Positions 16,863-26,162 of a stretch of 64,000 bases of DNA are shown piece after piece (the first letter of the stretch is position 1; each line of letters starts with the position of its first letter). Source of the stretch: Vibrio natriegens NBRC 15636 = ATCC 14048 = DSM 759 (GTDB taxonomy: Bacteria; Pseudomonadota; Gammaproteobacteria; Enterobacterales; Vibrionaceae); the NCBI RefSeq assembly GCF_035621455.1, contig NZ_CP141823.1:620001-684000 (forward strand), read 5' to 3'. The notes under the pieces were generated by a model. That model searched no databases. It was given only the letters and a program-made list of their open reading frames with translations, and was not told the DNA's origin. The position numbers and the translations under genes are program-made.

Positions 16863-18119
16863 ATGTCGTCTATCGTTGTTGTGGGTGCAAACTGGGGTGA
16901 TGAAGGCAAAGGCCGCATCGTTGACTTTTTGGCAGAGCAAGCTTCTGCGAGTATTCGTTTCCAAGGTGGTAACAACGCAGGTCACACCGTGGTTAACGAC
17001 CTGGGCACGTTTAAGCTACACCAGCTTCCAAGTGGCGTATTCAACCCAGACTGTTTGGCAGTTTTAGGTCCGGGTATGGTTATCAGCCCTGCGTTGCTGT
17101 CTCAGGAGATTGCGGAAGTCGAAGAAGCGGGCGTTAAAGTGAATATGCGCATTTCTGATCGCGCAACACTGTGTCTACCTCTACATGCACTTGAAGATAC
17201 GCTAGAAGAACAGCGTTTAGGCGACAAAGCATATGGTTCAACTCGTCAAGGTATTGCACCTGCGTACGGTGACCGTGTGATGAAAAAAGGCATTCTTGTT
17301 GGTTGGTTAAAGCAACCTGAAGTGCTAGTTGAACGTCTTCAATTTATGATGGATTGGAAACTACCTCAACTACGTGCGCTTTACCCTACATTTGAGTTTG
17401 AACAGTCGGCAGAAGAGTTAGCGAACTGGTTACTAGAAGTATCTGCACCTTGGCGTGATGCTATCTGTAACGTAACGCTTCCTCTTAAAGAGCTGCAAGC
17501 AGAAGACAAGACATTGCTATTCGAAGCGCAACTTGGTGCAGGCCGTGACCTGGTTTACGGTGAATACCCATGGACAACGTCTTCAAATGTTGTCTCTATG
17601 TATGCAGGTATCGGTAGTGGCCTACCAGCTCTTCGTCCAGAGCGCGTAATTGCTGTAGCGAAAGCATTCAGTTCATCAGTAGGTACAGGCACGCTGATCA
17701 CTGCAATGGAAGAGCAAGATGCATTCCGTGAACTTGCAGGTGAGTTCGGCGCAACAACAGGCCGTCCACGCGACATGGGTTACTTTGATGCAGTAGCAAC
17801 CAAAAACGGGGTTGAGCTACAAGCAGCGACAGAAATCGCGCTAACCAAAGTAGACTGTCTGACGGGTCTTAACGATCTTAAAATCTGTGTTGGCTACGAA
17901 GGCGATCACAGCGAAAACCCAATCTGGCCTCAAACAGCAGCACTAGCACCAATCTACGAGAAAATGGAAAGCTGGAGCGAAGACATCACAGGATGTCGTC
18001 AGTTTGAAGAGCTACCAGTAGCGGCACAGAAATACGTACTGCGTATTGAAGAACTTATGGGCGTACCAGTAAAAATGGTTTCTGTGGGTCCTGGTCGTGA
18101 ACAAATGATTATGCGTTAA
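16863..18119 (+). CDS. purA: Adenylosuccinate synthetase, divergent paralog
   Basis: This 418-residue enzyme should join IMP and aspartate with GTP to give adenylosuccinate in AMP synthesis. The N-terminal loop GANWGDEGKG holds Asp13 and Lys16, and NAGHT holds His41, the catalytic residues of E. coli PurA at the same positions. TSSNVVSMYAGIGSGLP, EFGATTGRPRDMGYFD and LTKVDCLTGL match the IMP, aspartate and GTP regions. It is a little shorter than the main enterobacterial PurA (432 aa), and several blocks are non-canonical (RPRDMGYFD for RxRRTGWLD). This looks like an extra copy rather than the housekeeping gene. The neighbouring LysR gene may regulate it. A strong terminator follows. Confidence 0.88.
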   Translation: MSSIVVVGANWGDEGKGRIVDFLAEQASASIRFQGGNNAGHTVVNDLGTFKLHQLPSGVFNPDCLAVLGPGMVISPALLSQEIAEVEEAGVKVNMRISDRATLCLPLHALEDTLEEQRLGDKAYGSTRQGIAPAYGDRVMKKGILVGWLKQPEVLVERLQFMMDWKLPQLRALYPTFEFEQSAEELANWLLEVSAPWRDAICNVTLPLKELQAEDKTLLFEAQLGAGRDLVYGEYPWTTSSNVVSMYAGIGSGLPALRPERVIAVAKAFSSSVGTGTLITAMEEQDAFRELAGEFGATTGRPRDMGYFDAVATKNGVELQAATEIALTKVDCLTGLNDLKICVGYEGDHSENPIWPQTAALAPIYEKMESWSEDITGCRQFEELPVAAQKYVLRIEELMGVPVKMVSVGPGREQMIMR

Positions 18120-18164
18120 GGTGTGAGGGATACCAACCATCGTTGGTAAACCACATCTTTTGGC

Positions 18165-18204
18165 AGCGGCTTCCATCTGTTCCGGGGTGAAGCCGCTTTT
18201 TTTT
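18165..18204 (+). terminator. Rho-independent terminator of the purA-like gene
   Basis: AGCGGCTTC and GAAGCCGCT form a nine-base stem followed by eight T residues. A second small hairpin, TACCAAC/GTTGGTA (18131-18148), lies just before it. Confidence 0.85.
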
Positions 18205-18252
18205 ATTTTTGAAACCTGACTGAACGCCGTTTCGGTCTAGAACGGTTTCCCG

Positions 18253-19086
18253 TTAAAACAATCTGCGCTTCATTCCCGCCTTTTCCAAAATTCGAGTCGA
18301 AATTTCCTCAACAGAAAGCGACGAGGTATTGATATAAGGAATCGCTTCTCTTCGGAACAGCGCTTCAACCGTATTCAACTCCAATTTACATTGTTCTTCA
18401 CTGGCGTAATCACTGCCCGATAAACGATTCTCGCGAATTTCATTCAATCGTTCAGGGGTAATGGTCAATCCAAACAACTTATGACGATGTATCTCAAACT
18501 CAGGCAACAAGCGCAGCATCTTTACGTCTTCCGCAATAAACGGGTAGTTCACCACGCGCAGACCAAACTGCATTGCCATATATAAGCTGGTTGGGGTTTT
18601 GCCACTGCGCGATACACCCAGAAGAATGATATCTGCCTGCTCCAAGCCTTTTAGCGTAATGCCATCATCATGGGCGAGCGTATATTCGATTGCAGCAATG
18701 CGGTCAAAGTAAGTATCGGAGTCTTTACCCACACTTCGGGAGCGCTGCAACTTTGGCGTGGGTGCCATCTGAATGTCGTCCTGAACTTTTTGCACAATGC
18801 TTTCAAGCACATCGTAGCTGAAAGCGGGAGCCGCAAGCAGCATTTCCCGCACCTCTGGCACAACTATTGAGAAAAACACCAGAGGCTTAACACCATTTCG
18901 GCGGTAAGAAGCTTCTATTTCTTTGACGACATCCAATCCTTTGTCTGGAGTTTCCACAAAAGGAAAGGTTTTTTCATTAGGAATGAATGAAAATTGACCT
19001 AGAACAACATGGGCTAATGTCTCACATGTTATCGCCGTACCGTCAGAAACATAGAATACATCACGACTTTGGGTATTTGTTTGCAT
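18253..19086 (-). CDS. ppsR: PEP synthetase regulatory kinase/pyrophosphorylase
   Basis: This 277-residue protein is of the DUF299 (Kinase-PPPase) family. It switches PEP synthetase off by ADP-dependent phosphorylation and on by phosphate-dependent dephosphorylation of a threonine next to the catalytic histidine. It opens with VFYVSDGTAITCETLAHVVLGQF, and its nucleotide loop GVSRSGKTPTSLYMA covers residues 157-171; both are hallmarks of the family. Length is normal. It is divergent from ppsA, its substrate, as in other Vibrio genomes, which makes the assignment firm. The two genes share a 340-base promoter region. Confidence 0.96.
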   Translation of the reverse strand: MQTNTQSRDVFYVSDGTAITCETLAHVVLGQFSFIPNEKTFPFVETPDKGLDVVKEIEASYRRNGVKPLVFFSIVVPEVREMLLAAPAFSYDVLESIVQKVQDDIQMAPTPKLQRSRSVGKDSDTYFDRIAAIEYTLAHDDGITLKGLEQADIILLGVSRSGKTPTSLYMAMQFGLRVVNYPFIAEDVKMLRLLPEFEIHRHKLFGLTITPERLNEIRENRLSGSDYASEEQCKLELNTVEALFRREAIPYINTSSLSVEEISTRILEKAGMKRRLF

Positions 19087-19426
19087 TTTTGTTTAATATT
19101 TCAAAATCTTTTGAGTAGGATGGTCAACATAATATTAATAAATCAGTTTGGCTTTCAGTTAGGTTCCCCACAGCTTTGAAAATTCGTTGAGTTTTTTTTA
19201 GCTAGAACGTAATCGATTGCCTTTGATATCAACCTGAACAAGTGAATGGTCGAAAATTGTTCAGAAAAAGTCGCTCATAGTGAATTATAAATTTCAGTAG
19301 CTTATTACTCTGGTTACACAATTTATAAAAACACCCTCTGTGATTTTAACTGACAATAACGAGTAAGCATTTGTTTAGATTGACTTAAGTCCCCCTACAA
19401 AAGCTGCAATGTTTCTGGAGAAAGAC
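19087..19426. promoter_or_regulatory. Divergent ppsR-ppsA promoter region
   Basis: The 340-base AT-rich gap between ppsR and ppsA holds both promoters. I see no clear palindrome matching the Cra/FruR consensus, and no open frame. The ribosome binding site CTGGAG before ppsA at 19415-19420 fixes its start at 19427. Confidence 0.55.
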
Positions 19427-21796
19427 ATGCAAAAGAACACCCTCTGGTTCAATGGCCTATCCATGAATGATGTCGACAAAGTCGGCGGTAAGAACGCTTC
19501 GCTTGGTGAAATGGTTTCTAACCTAGCTAACGTTGGCGTTTCTGTTCCAAATGGTTTTGCGACAACCTCATATGCGTTCAATAAATTCCTTGACCATGAA
19601 GGTTTGGATGATCGTATTCACCAACTACTCGATGAACTGGATGTTGAGGATGTAGACGCTCTGCGTAAGACAGGCGCGACCATCCGTCAATGGGTTTTAG
19701 ACGCCCCTTTCCCAGCAGATCTTGAACAAGATATCCGTGAAAACTATCAAGAACTGGTTGAAGGTAACCCTGAACTTTCAGTTGCAGTTCGCTCTTCTGC
19801 AACAGCGGAAGACTTACCTGATGCATCTTTTGCTGGTCAGCAAGAGACTTTCCTAAACGTCAAAGGTATTGACGCTGTAATGGAAGCAACGAAGCACGTT
19901 TACGCTTCTCTATTTAACGACCGCGCTATCTCTTACCGTGTACACCAGGGTTTTGACCACCGTGGTATCTCACTGTCAGCAGGTATCCAGCGCATGGTGC
20001 GTTCTGACAAAGCTTCTTCAGGCGTAATGTTTACTCTGGACACAGAATCAGGCTTCGACCAAGTGGTATTCATCACTTCGTCTTGGGGTCTGGGTGAAAT
20101 GGTCGTTCAGGGCGCAGTTAACCCGGATGAGTTTTACGTTCACAAGCCAATGTTGGAAGCGGGTGCTCACCCAATCGTGAAGAAAACATTCGGTTCTAAA
20201 CAGATCAAAATGATCTACTCAAACAGCCAAGAAATCGGCAAACAAGTAGACATCATTGATACGTCGGATGAAGAGCGCAACACTTTCTCTCTAAACGACG
20301 AAGAAATTAAAGAGCTTGCAAAACAAGCGATGATCATCGAGAAGCACTACCAGCGTCCAATGGACATTGAGTGGGCGAAAGACGGTATCGACGGTAAGCT
20401 TTACATCGTTCAGGCTCGCCCAGAGACCGTATGTTCTCAAAGCGAAAAGAACGTTATCGAGCGTTACGAGCTAAACAACAAAGCAGACGTTTTAGTTGAA
20501 GGTCGTGCAATCGGTCAACGTATCGGTAAAGGTGCGGTACGTTTAGTTGATTCACTAGACCAAATGTCACTGGTTCAAGACGGCGACGTACTGGTAACTG
20601 ACATGACTGACCCAGATTGGGAACCAGTAATGAAGAAAGCGTCAGCTATCGTAACCAACCGTGGCGGCCGTACTTGTCACGCAGCGATCATCGCTCGTGA
20701 ACTTGGTATCCCAGCTATCGTTGGTTGTGGTGATGCAACCAGCAAACTGTCTGACGGTATCGAAGTGACGGTATCTTGTGCAGAAGGCGAAACAGGTTAC
20801 GTTTACCAAGGCGATCTTGATTTTGAAGTAAAGCGTTCTTCTGTCGATGAGCTACCATTGCTACCGACTAAAGTAATGATGAACGTGGGTAACCCAGATC
20901 GCGCATTCGACTTCGCTCAAATTCCAAACGAAGGTGTTGGTCTTGCGCGTCTTGAATTCATCATCAACAAGATGATCGGTATTCACCCGAAAGCGCTACT
21001 GAACTTTGATGCTCAAAGCGATGAGCTAAAAGCAGAAATCACGCAGCGTATCCGTGGTTACAAAGATCCTATCGACTTCTACGTAAGTAAACTGACAGAA
21101 GGCATCGCGACTATCGCTTCTGCATTCTGGCCAAAACGCGTTATCGTTCGTATGTCTGACTTTAAGTCTAACGAATACAGCAACTTGGTTGGTGGTAAAT
21201 CTTACGAGCCGCATGAAGAAAACCCAATGCTGGGCTTCCGTGGTGCATCTCGTTACATTTCACCAGTGTTTGAAGACTGTTTCGAGCTAGAAACTCAAGC
21301 AATCAAACGTGTTCGTAACGAAATGGGCTTGAAGAACATCGAGATCATGATCCCGTTCGTTCGTACTCCAAGCGAAGCAGCGTCGGTTATCGACCTGTTG
21401 GCTAAGTTCGACCTACGCCGTGGTGACCAGGGTCTGAAAGTTATCATGATGTGTGAACTGCCTTCAAACGCAGTACTGGCAGATGAGTTCTTGAAGTACT
21501 TCGACGGCTTCTCTATCGGTTCAAACGACATGACTCAGCTAACACTTGGTCTGGACCGTGACTCTGGCGACGTGGCTCACCTATTTGATGAGCGTAACGC
21601 TGCGGTTAAAGTAATGCTGAAAATGGCAATCGACGCAGCAACGAAAGCTGGTAAATACGTAGGTATTTGTGGCCAAGGCCCTTCTGACCATGAAGATTTA
21701 GCGGAATGGTTGATGGAGCAAGGCATCAGCTCTGTATCACTTAACCCAGATACGGTTATCGATACTTGGTTGCAGCTAGGTAAAGTTAGCAAGTAA
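19427..21796 (+). CDS. ppsA: Phosphoenolpyruvate synthase
   Basis: The start is the ATG at 19427 (MQKNTLWFNG), six bases after GGAG, giving 789 residues against 792 in E. coli. The enzyme makes PEP from pyruvate and ATP for gluconeogenesis. Visible parts are the N-terminal nucleotide domain (KVGGKNASLGEM; AVRSSATAEDLPDASFAGQQ), the swivelling phosphohistidine domain with His418 in GGRTCHAAIIARELG, preceded by the regulatory threonine, and the C-terminal PEP/pyruvate barrel (MLGFRGASRY; FSIGSNDMTQLTLGLDRD; GICGQGPSD). Control by the divergent ppsR product through that threonine is expected. A strong terminator follows at 21821. Confidence 0.97.
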   Translation: MQKNTLWFNGLSMNDVDKVGGKNASLGEMVSNLANVGVSVPNGFATTSYAFNKFLDHEGLDDRIHQLLDELDVEDVDALRKTGATIRQWVLDAPFPADLEQDIRENYQELVEGNPELSVAVRSSATAEDLPDASFAGQQETFLNVKGIDAVMEATKHVYASLFNDRAISYRVHQGFDHRGISLSAGIQRMVRSDKASSGVMFTLDTESGFDQVVFITSSWGLGEMVVQGAVNPDEFYVHKPMLEAGAHPIVKKTFGSKQIKMIYSNSQEIGKQVDIIDTSDEERNTFSLNDEEIKELAKQAMIIEKHYQRPMDIEWAKDGIDGKLYIVQARPETVCSQSEKNVIERYELNNKADVLVEGRAIGQRIGKGAVRLVDSLDQMSLVQDGDVLVTDMTDPDWEPVMKKASAIVTNRGGRTCHAAIIARELGIPAIVGCGDATSKLSDGIEVTVSCAEGETGYVYQGDLDFEVKRSSVDELPLLPTKVMMNVGNPDRAFDFAQIPNEGVGLARLEFIINKMIGIHPKALLNFDAQSDELKAEITQRIRGYKDPIDFYVSKLTEGIATIASAFWPKRVIVRMSDFKSNEYSNLVGGKSYEPHEENPMLGFRGASRYISPVFEDCFELETQAIKRVRNEMGLKNIEIMIPFVRTPSEAASVIDLLAKFDLRRGDQGLKVIMMCELPSNAVLADEFLKYFDGFSIGSNDMTQLTLGLDRDSGDVAHLFDERNAAVKVMLKMAIDAATKAGKYVGICGQGPSDHEDLAEWLMEQGISSVSLNPDTVIDTWLQLGKVSK

Positions 21797-21820
21797 TTCG
21801 CGTTAGAATTCTCTAATCTA

Positions 21821-21853
21821 AAGCCCTCAAACTTCGGTTTGGGGGCTTTTTGC
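21821..21853 (+). terminator. Rho-independent terminator of ppsA
   Basis: AAGCCCTCAAAC pairs with GTTTGGGGGCTT (one G-U) around a TTCG tetraloop, followed by a T-run. It lies about 25 bases after the ppsA stop. Confidence 0.85.
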
Positions 21854-21987
21854 ATTCTGTAGCAAGACCTTATGTCAATATTGCGTGAGTTCGTGACAAT
21901 ATTCGCAGCCTAGCGTCATGCGTAATTTTCCCTCTGCAGATTTTCACCTAGAATGAAAGAAACCCATTTCGCAAGAGATTGAAGTCG

Positions 21988-22767
21988 ATGAAAAAACCGA
22001 TCGTTATCTTAACAACGCTAATGTTACTTGCCTCTCCGGCCCATGCAGACTGGGATAAAATCTCCGAAAAGATGTCTGAGCTGGGTGATGCGGTTGCGGA
22101 AGGTGCACAAGAGGCATGGGACAGTACGAAAACGTATTCCAAACAAGCTTGGCAAGATTTTATGAACTGGTCAGAAGAAGCGATGAACACGGCTGGTGAA
22201 TGGACAGATGCGAGCATTGAAAAAAGCAAAGAGTGGATTGATATCGCGGATAAAAAGATTGATGAGCTGATGGAAGGCGATACGCCAGAAGAAGCACGAC
22301 AAGCGGTCGATTTGATGGCTGACAGCACCATGTTCAAACTCTTCAATGAAAAACCGGAAGCGAAGGCACTCTACGACCAAGCATATGGCTACGCGGTATT
22401 TGACTCTCGCAAGTTATCTTTACTGTTCCACACCAACTCTGGCTCTGGCGTTGCGGTAAATAAAGAGACAGAAAAACGCACTTACATGAACATGTTCGGA
22501 ATGGGCTTGGCACTCGGCGCTGGCGGCAAGTTTTATCAACAAGTGGTGCTGTTTGAAAACCAAAAAGATTTCGACACTTTCGTTAATGAAGGCTGGGAAG
22601 CGTCCAGCGAAGCAACGGCTCTTGCAGGCGATGAAGGTGAGGAACTCAGCACACACTTTAACAGTGGTGTCGCGGTGTACCAGTTGAACTCAAAAGGTCT
22701 GTTAGTCGATGTCAATGTGTCTGGTTCTAAATACTGGGTCAACGAGGAGCTAACCAACTCTCAGTAA
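21988..22767 (+). CDS. Exported SYLF (Ysc84-like) domain protein
   Basis: The start is taken as the ATG at 21988; the upstream TTG at 21979 is less likely. A signal peptide is clear (MKKPIVILTTLMLLASPAHA, cut near residue 20). The next 100 residues are amphipathic and rich in W, E and K (DWDKISEKMSELGDAVAEG and similar), giving helices that could lie on a membrane. The C-terminal half resembles the SYLF/Ysc84 lipid-binding domain: YGYAVFDSRKLSLLFH, GSGVAVNKETEKRTYMNMFGMGLALGAGG, and a final LLVDVNVSGSKYWVN. It is therefore a periplasmic protein that probably contacts lipids. It stands alone after ppsA, and its function is unknown. Confidence 0.75.
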   Translation: MKKPIVILTTLMLLASPAHADWDKISEKMSELGDAVAEGAQEAWDSTKTYSKQAWQDFMNWSEEAMNTAGEWTDASIEKSKEWIDIADKKIDELMEGDTPEEARQAVDLMADSTMFKLFNEKPEAKALYDQAYGYAVFDSRKLSLLFHTNSGSGVAVNKETEKRTYMNMFGMGLALGAGGKFYQQVVLFENQKDFDTFVNEGWEASSEATALAGDEGEELSTHFNSGVAVYQLNSKGLLVDVNVSGSKYWVNEELTNSQ

Positions 22768-22890
22768 GTGAAAGACTCAAGAACAAATAGAAGCCAAGGG
22801 GAGAACCGCCGAAGCAAAAGGTGACGCTCCCCTTTCTCGTTGAGTCGGTTTTGGTTATGCTTACATGAAACCACTTCAATTCAACTTCGC

Positions 22891-23697
22891 ATGTCTGACA
22901 CTCACTTTAATACGCTCCTCGCAGAGGCCATCTCTGCCTTAAATACGCCTAATTTCACGCCGAAATTGATGCGGGTGATCAGCGCTTTATTCGATTTTGA
23001 TTGCGCGGTGATACTGGGATATCGTGAAAACAAACACCCTATTTATCTTTATGATTCGATTCAAAATGAGCGTGATTTGCTCTTTCAACGCTATCTCACC
23101 AATTCGTTTCAAAATGATCCCTTTTTCCAGCAGTTAAACGACAGCAAACAACAAGGGGTTTTTACGCTAAAAGATGTGGTTCGTAAGGGCGTAGATTACC
23201 AAGACTATTGCGACCAATTTTATCGCCAGACTGGCTGGAAAGATGAACTCAGTATGCTGATCCAAGTCGAAGCTCATTCCTGGGTAATGTTCTATTTCGG
23301 CTACCTGGAAGAAGGTAAACGCTTCTCAAAGCAGCAAATAAACCGATTACAACCTTACTTTTCGATACTTCAATCGCTGTGTCAGCAACACTGGAAACAA
23401 GCTGAGTTTTCAATGTCTGAGCCCGTTTTTAATCCCGAGACATATTCTGGCAATCTGAGAGAAGTAATAGAACACGCCCTGACAACATTTGGCACCGATA
23501 CGTTAACCCGACGAGAGCAAGAAGTCGCCCAACTGCTAGTACAAGGGTTTGATACCAAAGAAATTTCGACTCGACTGGAACTGGTGCAAGGCACGGTCAA
23601 AAATCATCGCAAACGGATATACTCACAGTTGAAAGTCTCTTCACTTGGCGAGCTATTTCAGCTGTTTTTAAATCATCTGATTACCCGCGTGAGATAA
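22891..23697 (+). CDS. LuxR-type (GerE domain) transcriptional regulator
   Basis: The chosen start is the ATG at 22891 (MSDTHFNTLLAEA), since the extra N-terminal residues from the TTG at 22840 look non-coding; the ribosome binding site is weak. The C-terminal 65 residues are a GerE helix-turn-helix (LTRREQEVAQLLVQGFDTKEISTRLELVQGTVKNHRKRIYSQLKV). The N-terminal 190 residues include FDFDCAVILGYRENKHPIYLYDS, a GAF- or autoinducer-domain-like fold, but they lack the clear Trp/Asp/Pro pattern of acyl-homoserine lactone receptors. There is no receiver domain. It lies 80 bases before the tyrS paralog on the same strand and could regulate it. The ligand is unknown. Confidence 0.85.
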   Translation: MSDTHFNTLLAEAISALNTPNFTPKLMRVISALFDFDCAVILGYRENKHPIYLYDSIQNERDLLFQRYLTNSFQNDPFFQQLNDSKQQGVFTLKDVVRKGVDYQDYCDQFYRQTGWKDELSMLIQVEAHSWVMFYFGYLEEGKRFSKQQINRLQPYFSILQSLCQQHWKQAEFSMSEPVFNPETYSGNLREVIEHALTTFGTDTLTRREQEVAQLLVQGFDTKEISTRLELVQGTVKNHRKRIYSQLKVSSLGELFQLFLNHLITRVR

Positions 23698-23778
23698 CAA
23701 ACTGTCCCTTTAGGGATATGTCGATCAGCACTGTCGCGCTTTAGTCTGAATGAAACAATAACTCAGGCAGATAAGACA

Positions 23779-25032
23779 ATGACATTGATTGAAGATTTAC
23801 AAGCGAGAGGACTCATCGCGCAAGCCAGTGATTTAGAGCTGATTCAAACGCTTTTATCAGAGCCACAAACCGTCTACTGCGGTTTCGATCCCACCGCTGG
23901 CAGCCTGCATATCGGACACCTCGTGCCTTTAATTATGCTTAAGCGCTTTCAGGATGCAGGTCATCAAGCCATCGCTCTGATTGGCGGAGCAACAGGTATG
24001 ATTGGCGACCCAAGTTTTAAAGCTACCGAGCGCAACCTTAACTCGCAAGAAACGGTGACTGGTTGGGTGAATGATCTGTCCAAACAAATCCAGCAACTGA
24101 TGAACCCTCAACTGGCGACCCCAATGCAGCTGGTTAACAATGCCGACTGGATGCAGAAAATCAATGTGATCGATTTTTTCCGCGATGTCGGTAAGCACTT
24201 TTCAATCAACACTATGATCAACCGCGAATCGGTGAAACAGCGCTTGCAGCGACCTGATCAAGGGATCTCGTTTACCGAATTTAGCTACGCGCTTTTACAG
24301 TCCTACGATTTTGCCGAACTCAACCGACAACATGGTTGCCGCTTACAGATCGGCGGAAATGACCAATGGGGTAACATTGTCAGTGGGATAGACTTAACAC
24401 GCCGTCAAAATAGTGAGCAAGTGTTTGGCTTAACATTGCCGCTTATTACCAAGTCTGATGGCACCAAATTTGGTAAAACGGAAGGCGGTGCAGTTTGGCT
24501 AGATCCAACCAAAACCTCACCTTACGCGTTTTACCAGTTTTGGCTGGCAGCAGAAGACGCCGATGTATACCACTTTTTGCGTTACTACACGTTCTTGAGC
24601 TGTGAAGAGATTACAGCAATCGAAACACAAGATATTTCAAGCAAAGGAAAGCCACAGGCGCAGCGTATTCTTGCTGAAGAAATGACACGCTTCGTTCACG
24701 GTGAGGCGGGCTTAGCGAGTGCCGAGCGCATCACTCAGGCGCTGTTCAGTGGTGATGTTCAACAATTGAGCTTAAGTGAATTAAAGCAGCTCGAATTGGA
24801 TGGCTTGCCTTGCATTCACAGTACTCAACAAGACTTAGTGACGCTGCTTATTGAATCTGGTTTAGCAAGTTCAAAACGCATTGCCAGAGAACTGATAGAT
24901 AATAATGCCATTAGTGTTAATGGCGAAAAAGTCTCCAGCGAGAAACCGAGTCTGAGCTTCCCACTTTTCGACCAATACTGGCTACTTCAGCGCGGCAAGA
25001 AGCATTTCTGTTTGGTGACGCGAGCAGTTTAG
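23779..25032 (+). CDS. tyrS: Tyrosyl-tRNA synthetase, second copy
   Basis: This 417-residue class I synthetase charges tRNA-Tyr. The HIGH motif is at residues 44-47 (SLHIGHLVPL), the tyrosine pocket includes FTEFSYALLQSYDF and GGNDQWGNI, the KMSKS-type loop is KFGKT at 230-234, and a C-terminal S4 RNA-binding domain covers about 350-410 (SSKRIARELIDNNAISVNGEKV). All catalytic motifs are intact, so it should be active. Vibrio genomes commonly hold two TyrRS genes. This one sits next to a LuxR-type regulator and far from translation operons, suggesting the accessory copy. Such duplicates can give resistance to a TyrRS inhibitor or serve in stationary phase; neither can be shown here. Confidence 0.93.
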   Translation: MTLIEDLQARGLIAQASDLELIQTLLSEPQTVYCGFDPTAGSLHIGHLVPLIMLKRFQDAGHQAIALIGGATGMIGDPSFKATERNLNSQETVTGWVNDLSKQIQQLMNPQLATPMQLVNNADWMQKINVIDFFRDVGKHFSINTMINRESVKQRLQRPDQGISFTEFSYALLQSYDFAELNRQHGCRLQIGGNDQWGNIVSGIDLTRRQNSEQVFGLTLPLITKSDGTKFGKTEGGAVWLDPTKTSPYAFYQFWLAAEDADVYHFLRYYTFLSCEEITAIETQDISSKGKPQAQRILAEEMTRFVHGEAGLASAERITQALFSGDVQQLSLSELKQLELDGLPCIHSTQQDLVTLLIESGLASSKRIARELIDNNAISVNGEKVSSEKPSLSFPLFDQYWLLQRGKKHFCLVTRAV

Positions 25033-25046
25033 CCGATAAAAAAAGA

Positions 25047-25072
25047 CCCCTCATCACATCAATGATGAGGGG
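25047..25072 (-). terminator. Terminator of the PotD-like gene
   Basis: CCCCTCATCA and TGATGAGGGG form a perfect ten-base stem around CATCAA. Read on the minus strand it is followed by TCTTTTTTT, so it mainly serves the PotD-like gene. It may also stop tyrS transcription from the other side. Confidence 0.85.
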
Positions 25073-25127
25073 TGTTCAGAGTATTGAACTAAGTTATTTC
25101 AAGATAGCGCTATCGCGCCTGTTATCG

Positions 25128-26162
25128 TTATTGAGTTCTTAAGTTCTGCCAATATTTCTCATAAATCGCTAAAGTTTCAGCGCCAACATCGTTAATGAAC
25201 TCGCCTTTTTCCAAGTCGTCTTCCGCTGGGAAAATGGTCGCATTATTTTTCAGTTCATCCGGCAACAGATTACGTCCAGCATTCGTTGCAGAGGCGTAGC
25301 CTAAGCTATTAACGATTTCTGCTTGGTTTTTCGGCTGGTACATAAAATTAATGAATTTATGAGCCAACTCTTTATTTTCGCTACCTGATGGAATGGTGAA
25401 ATTATCCATCCACAACACCGCGCCTTCTGCTGGCATCACGAACTTCAGCTCTGGCATTTCTACCTGACCCTGGTAAGCGTTACCATTCCATTGCATACCA
25501 ACCGAGGTTTCTCCCGACACATACGGAACCTGTGGTGCATCTGAGTTATAAAGCAGCACATTGTTTTTCAACGCCACCAGCGATTCGTAAGCTTGTTTGA
25601 TTTCCGCTTCATTTTTGCTGTTCACACTGTGGCCGTTCATTTTTAAAGCCATACCGAACACGTCGCGAATATCATCAATCAGCATCACTTGTTGCTCATA
25701 ATGCTCATCCCATAAGTCTGCCCATTTTGTCACAGGTTGTTCTACCATCGATTCGTTGTAACTGATCCCAGTGACGCCCCAAATATACGGCAGCGAGTAG
25801 TCATTGTTAGGATCGTGCGCTTGTCCTAGCAAACCTTGCATTGTGTCTTGCATGTTTGGTACCTGCTCATGGTCGATCTTGGCTAACAGCCCTTCTCTTC
25901 CCATTTTTTCAATGAAATACGCAGATGCAAACACAACGTCATAACCGGTGCCCTTGAGTAATTTCAGCTTGGTATACATTGACTCATTATTCTCAAAGGT
26001 CGAATAGTTAACCGTCACACCTTCTTGTTTTTCAAATGCTTTTAGTGACGCTTCCGGCAAATAGCCGCCCCACGCATAAACGTTCAGTGTTTTCGTTTCT
26101 GCATGAGCAAACATACTGAGAACAAGTGCGCTCAGCCCCAATCCTTTGATAATAAGTTTCAT
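25128..26162 (-). CDS. Orphan PotD-like polyamine-binding periplasmic protein
   Basis: The start is the ATG at 26162 (MKLIIKGLGLS), giving 344 residues with a signal peptide that ends at HAETKT. The mature protein matches the PotD/PotF family: TLNVYAWGGYLPEASLKAFEKQEGVTVNYSTFENNE, GYDVVFASAYFIEKMGREG, PYIWGVTGISYNESM, and WMDNFTIPSGSENKELAHKFINFMY. These proteins bind spermidine, norspermidine or putrescine for an ABC transporter or, as in Vibrio NspS, for a membrane signalling partner. No permease, ATPase or GGDEF/EAL gene is adjacent here. It must share components encoded elsewhere or act as a sensor. The ligand is unproven. Confidence 0.87.
   Translation of the reverse strand: MKLIIKGLGLSALVLSMFAHAETKTLNVYAWGGYLPEASLKAFEKQEGVTVNYSTFENNESMYTKLKLLKGTGYDVVFASAYFIEKMGREGLLAKIDHEQVPNMQDTMQGLLGQAHDPNNDYSLPYIWGVTGISYNESMVEQPVTKWADLWDEHYEQQVMLIDDIRDVFGMALKMNGHSVNSKNEAEIKQAYESLVALKNNVLLYNSDAPQVPYVSGETSVGMQWNGNAYQGQVEMPELKFVMPAEGAVLWMDNFTIPSGSENKELAHKFINFMYQPKNQAEIVNSLGYASATNAGRNLLPDELKNNATIFPAEDDLEKGEFINDVGAETLAIYEKYWQNLRTQ

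Noticed and set aside
16863..18119. Phage PurZ-type (2-aminoadenine) enzyme
   Set aside because: Asp13 of the GDEGKG loop is retained; PurZ enzymes replace this aspartate.
22891..23697. Acyl-homoserine lactone receptor
   Set aside because: The conserved Trp/Tyr/Asp/Pro set of the autoinducer domain is not evident and no luxI gene is present.
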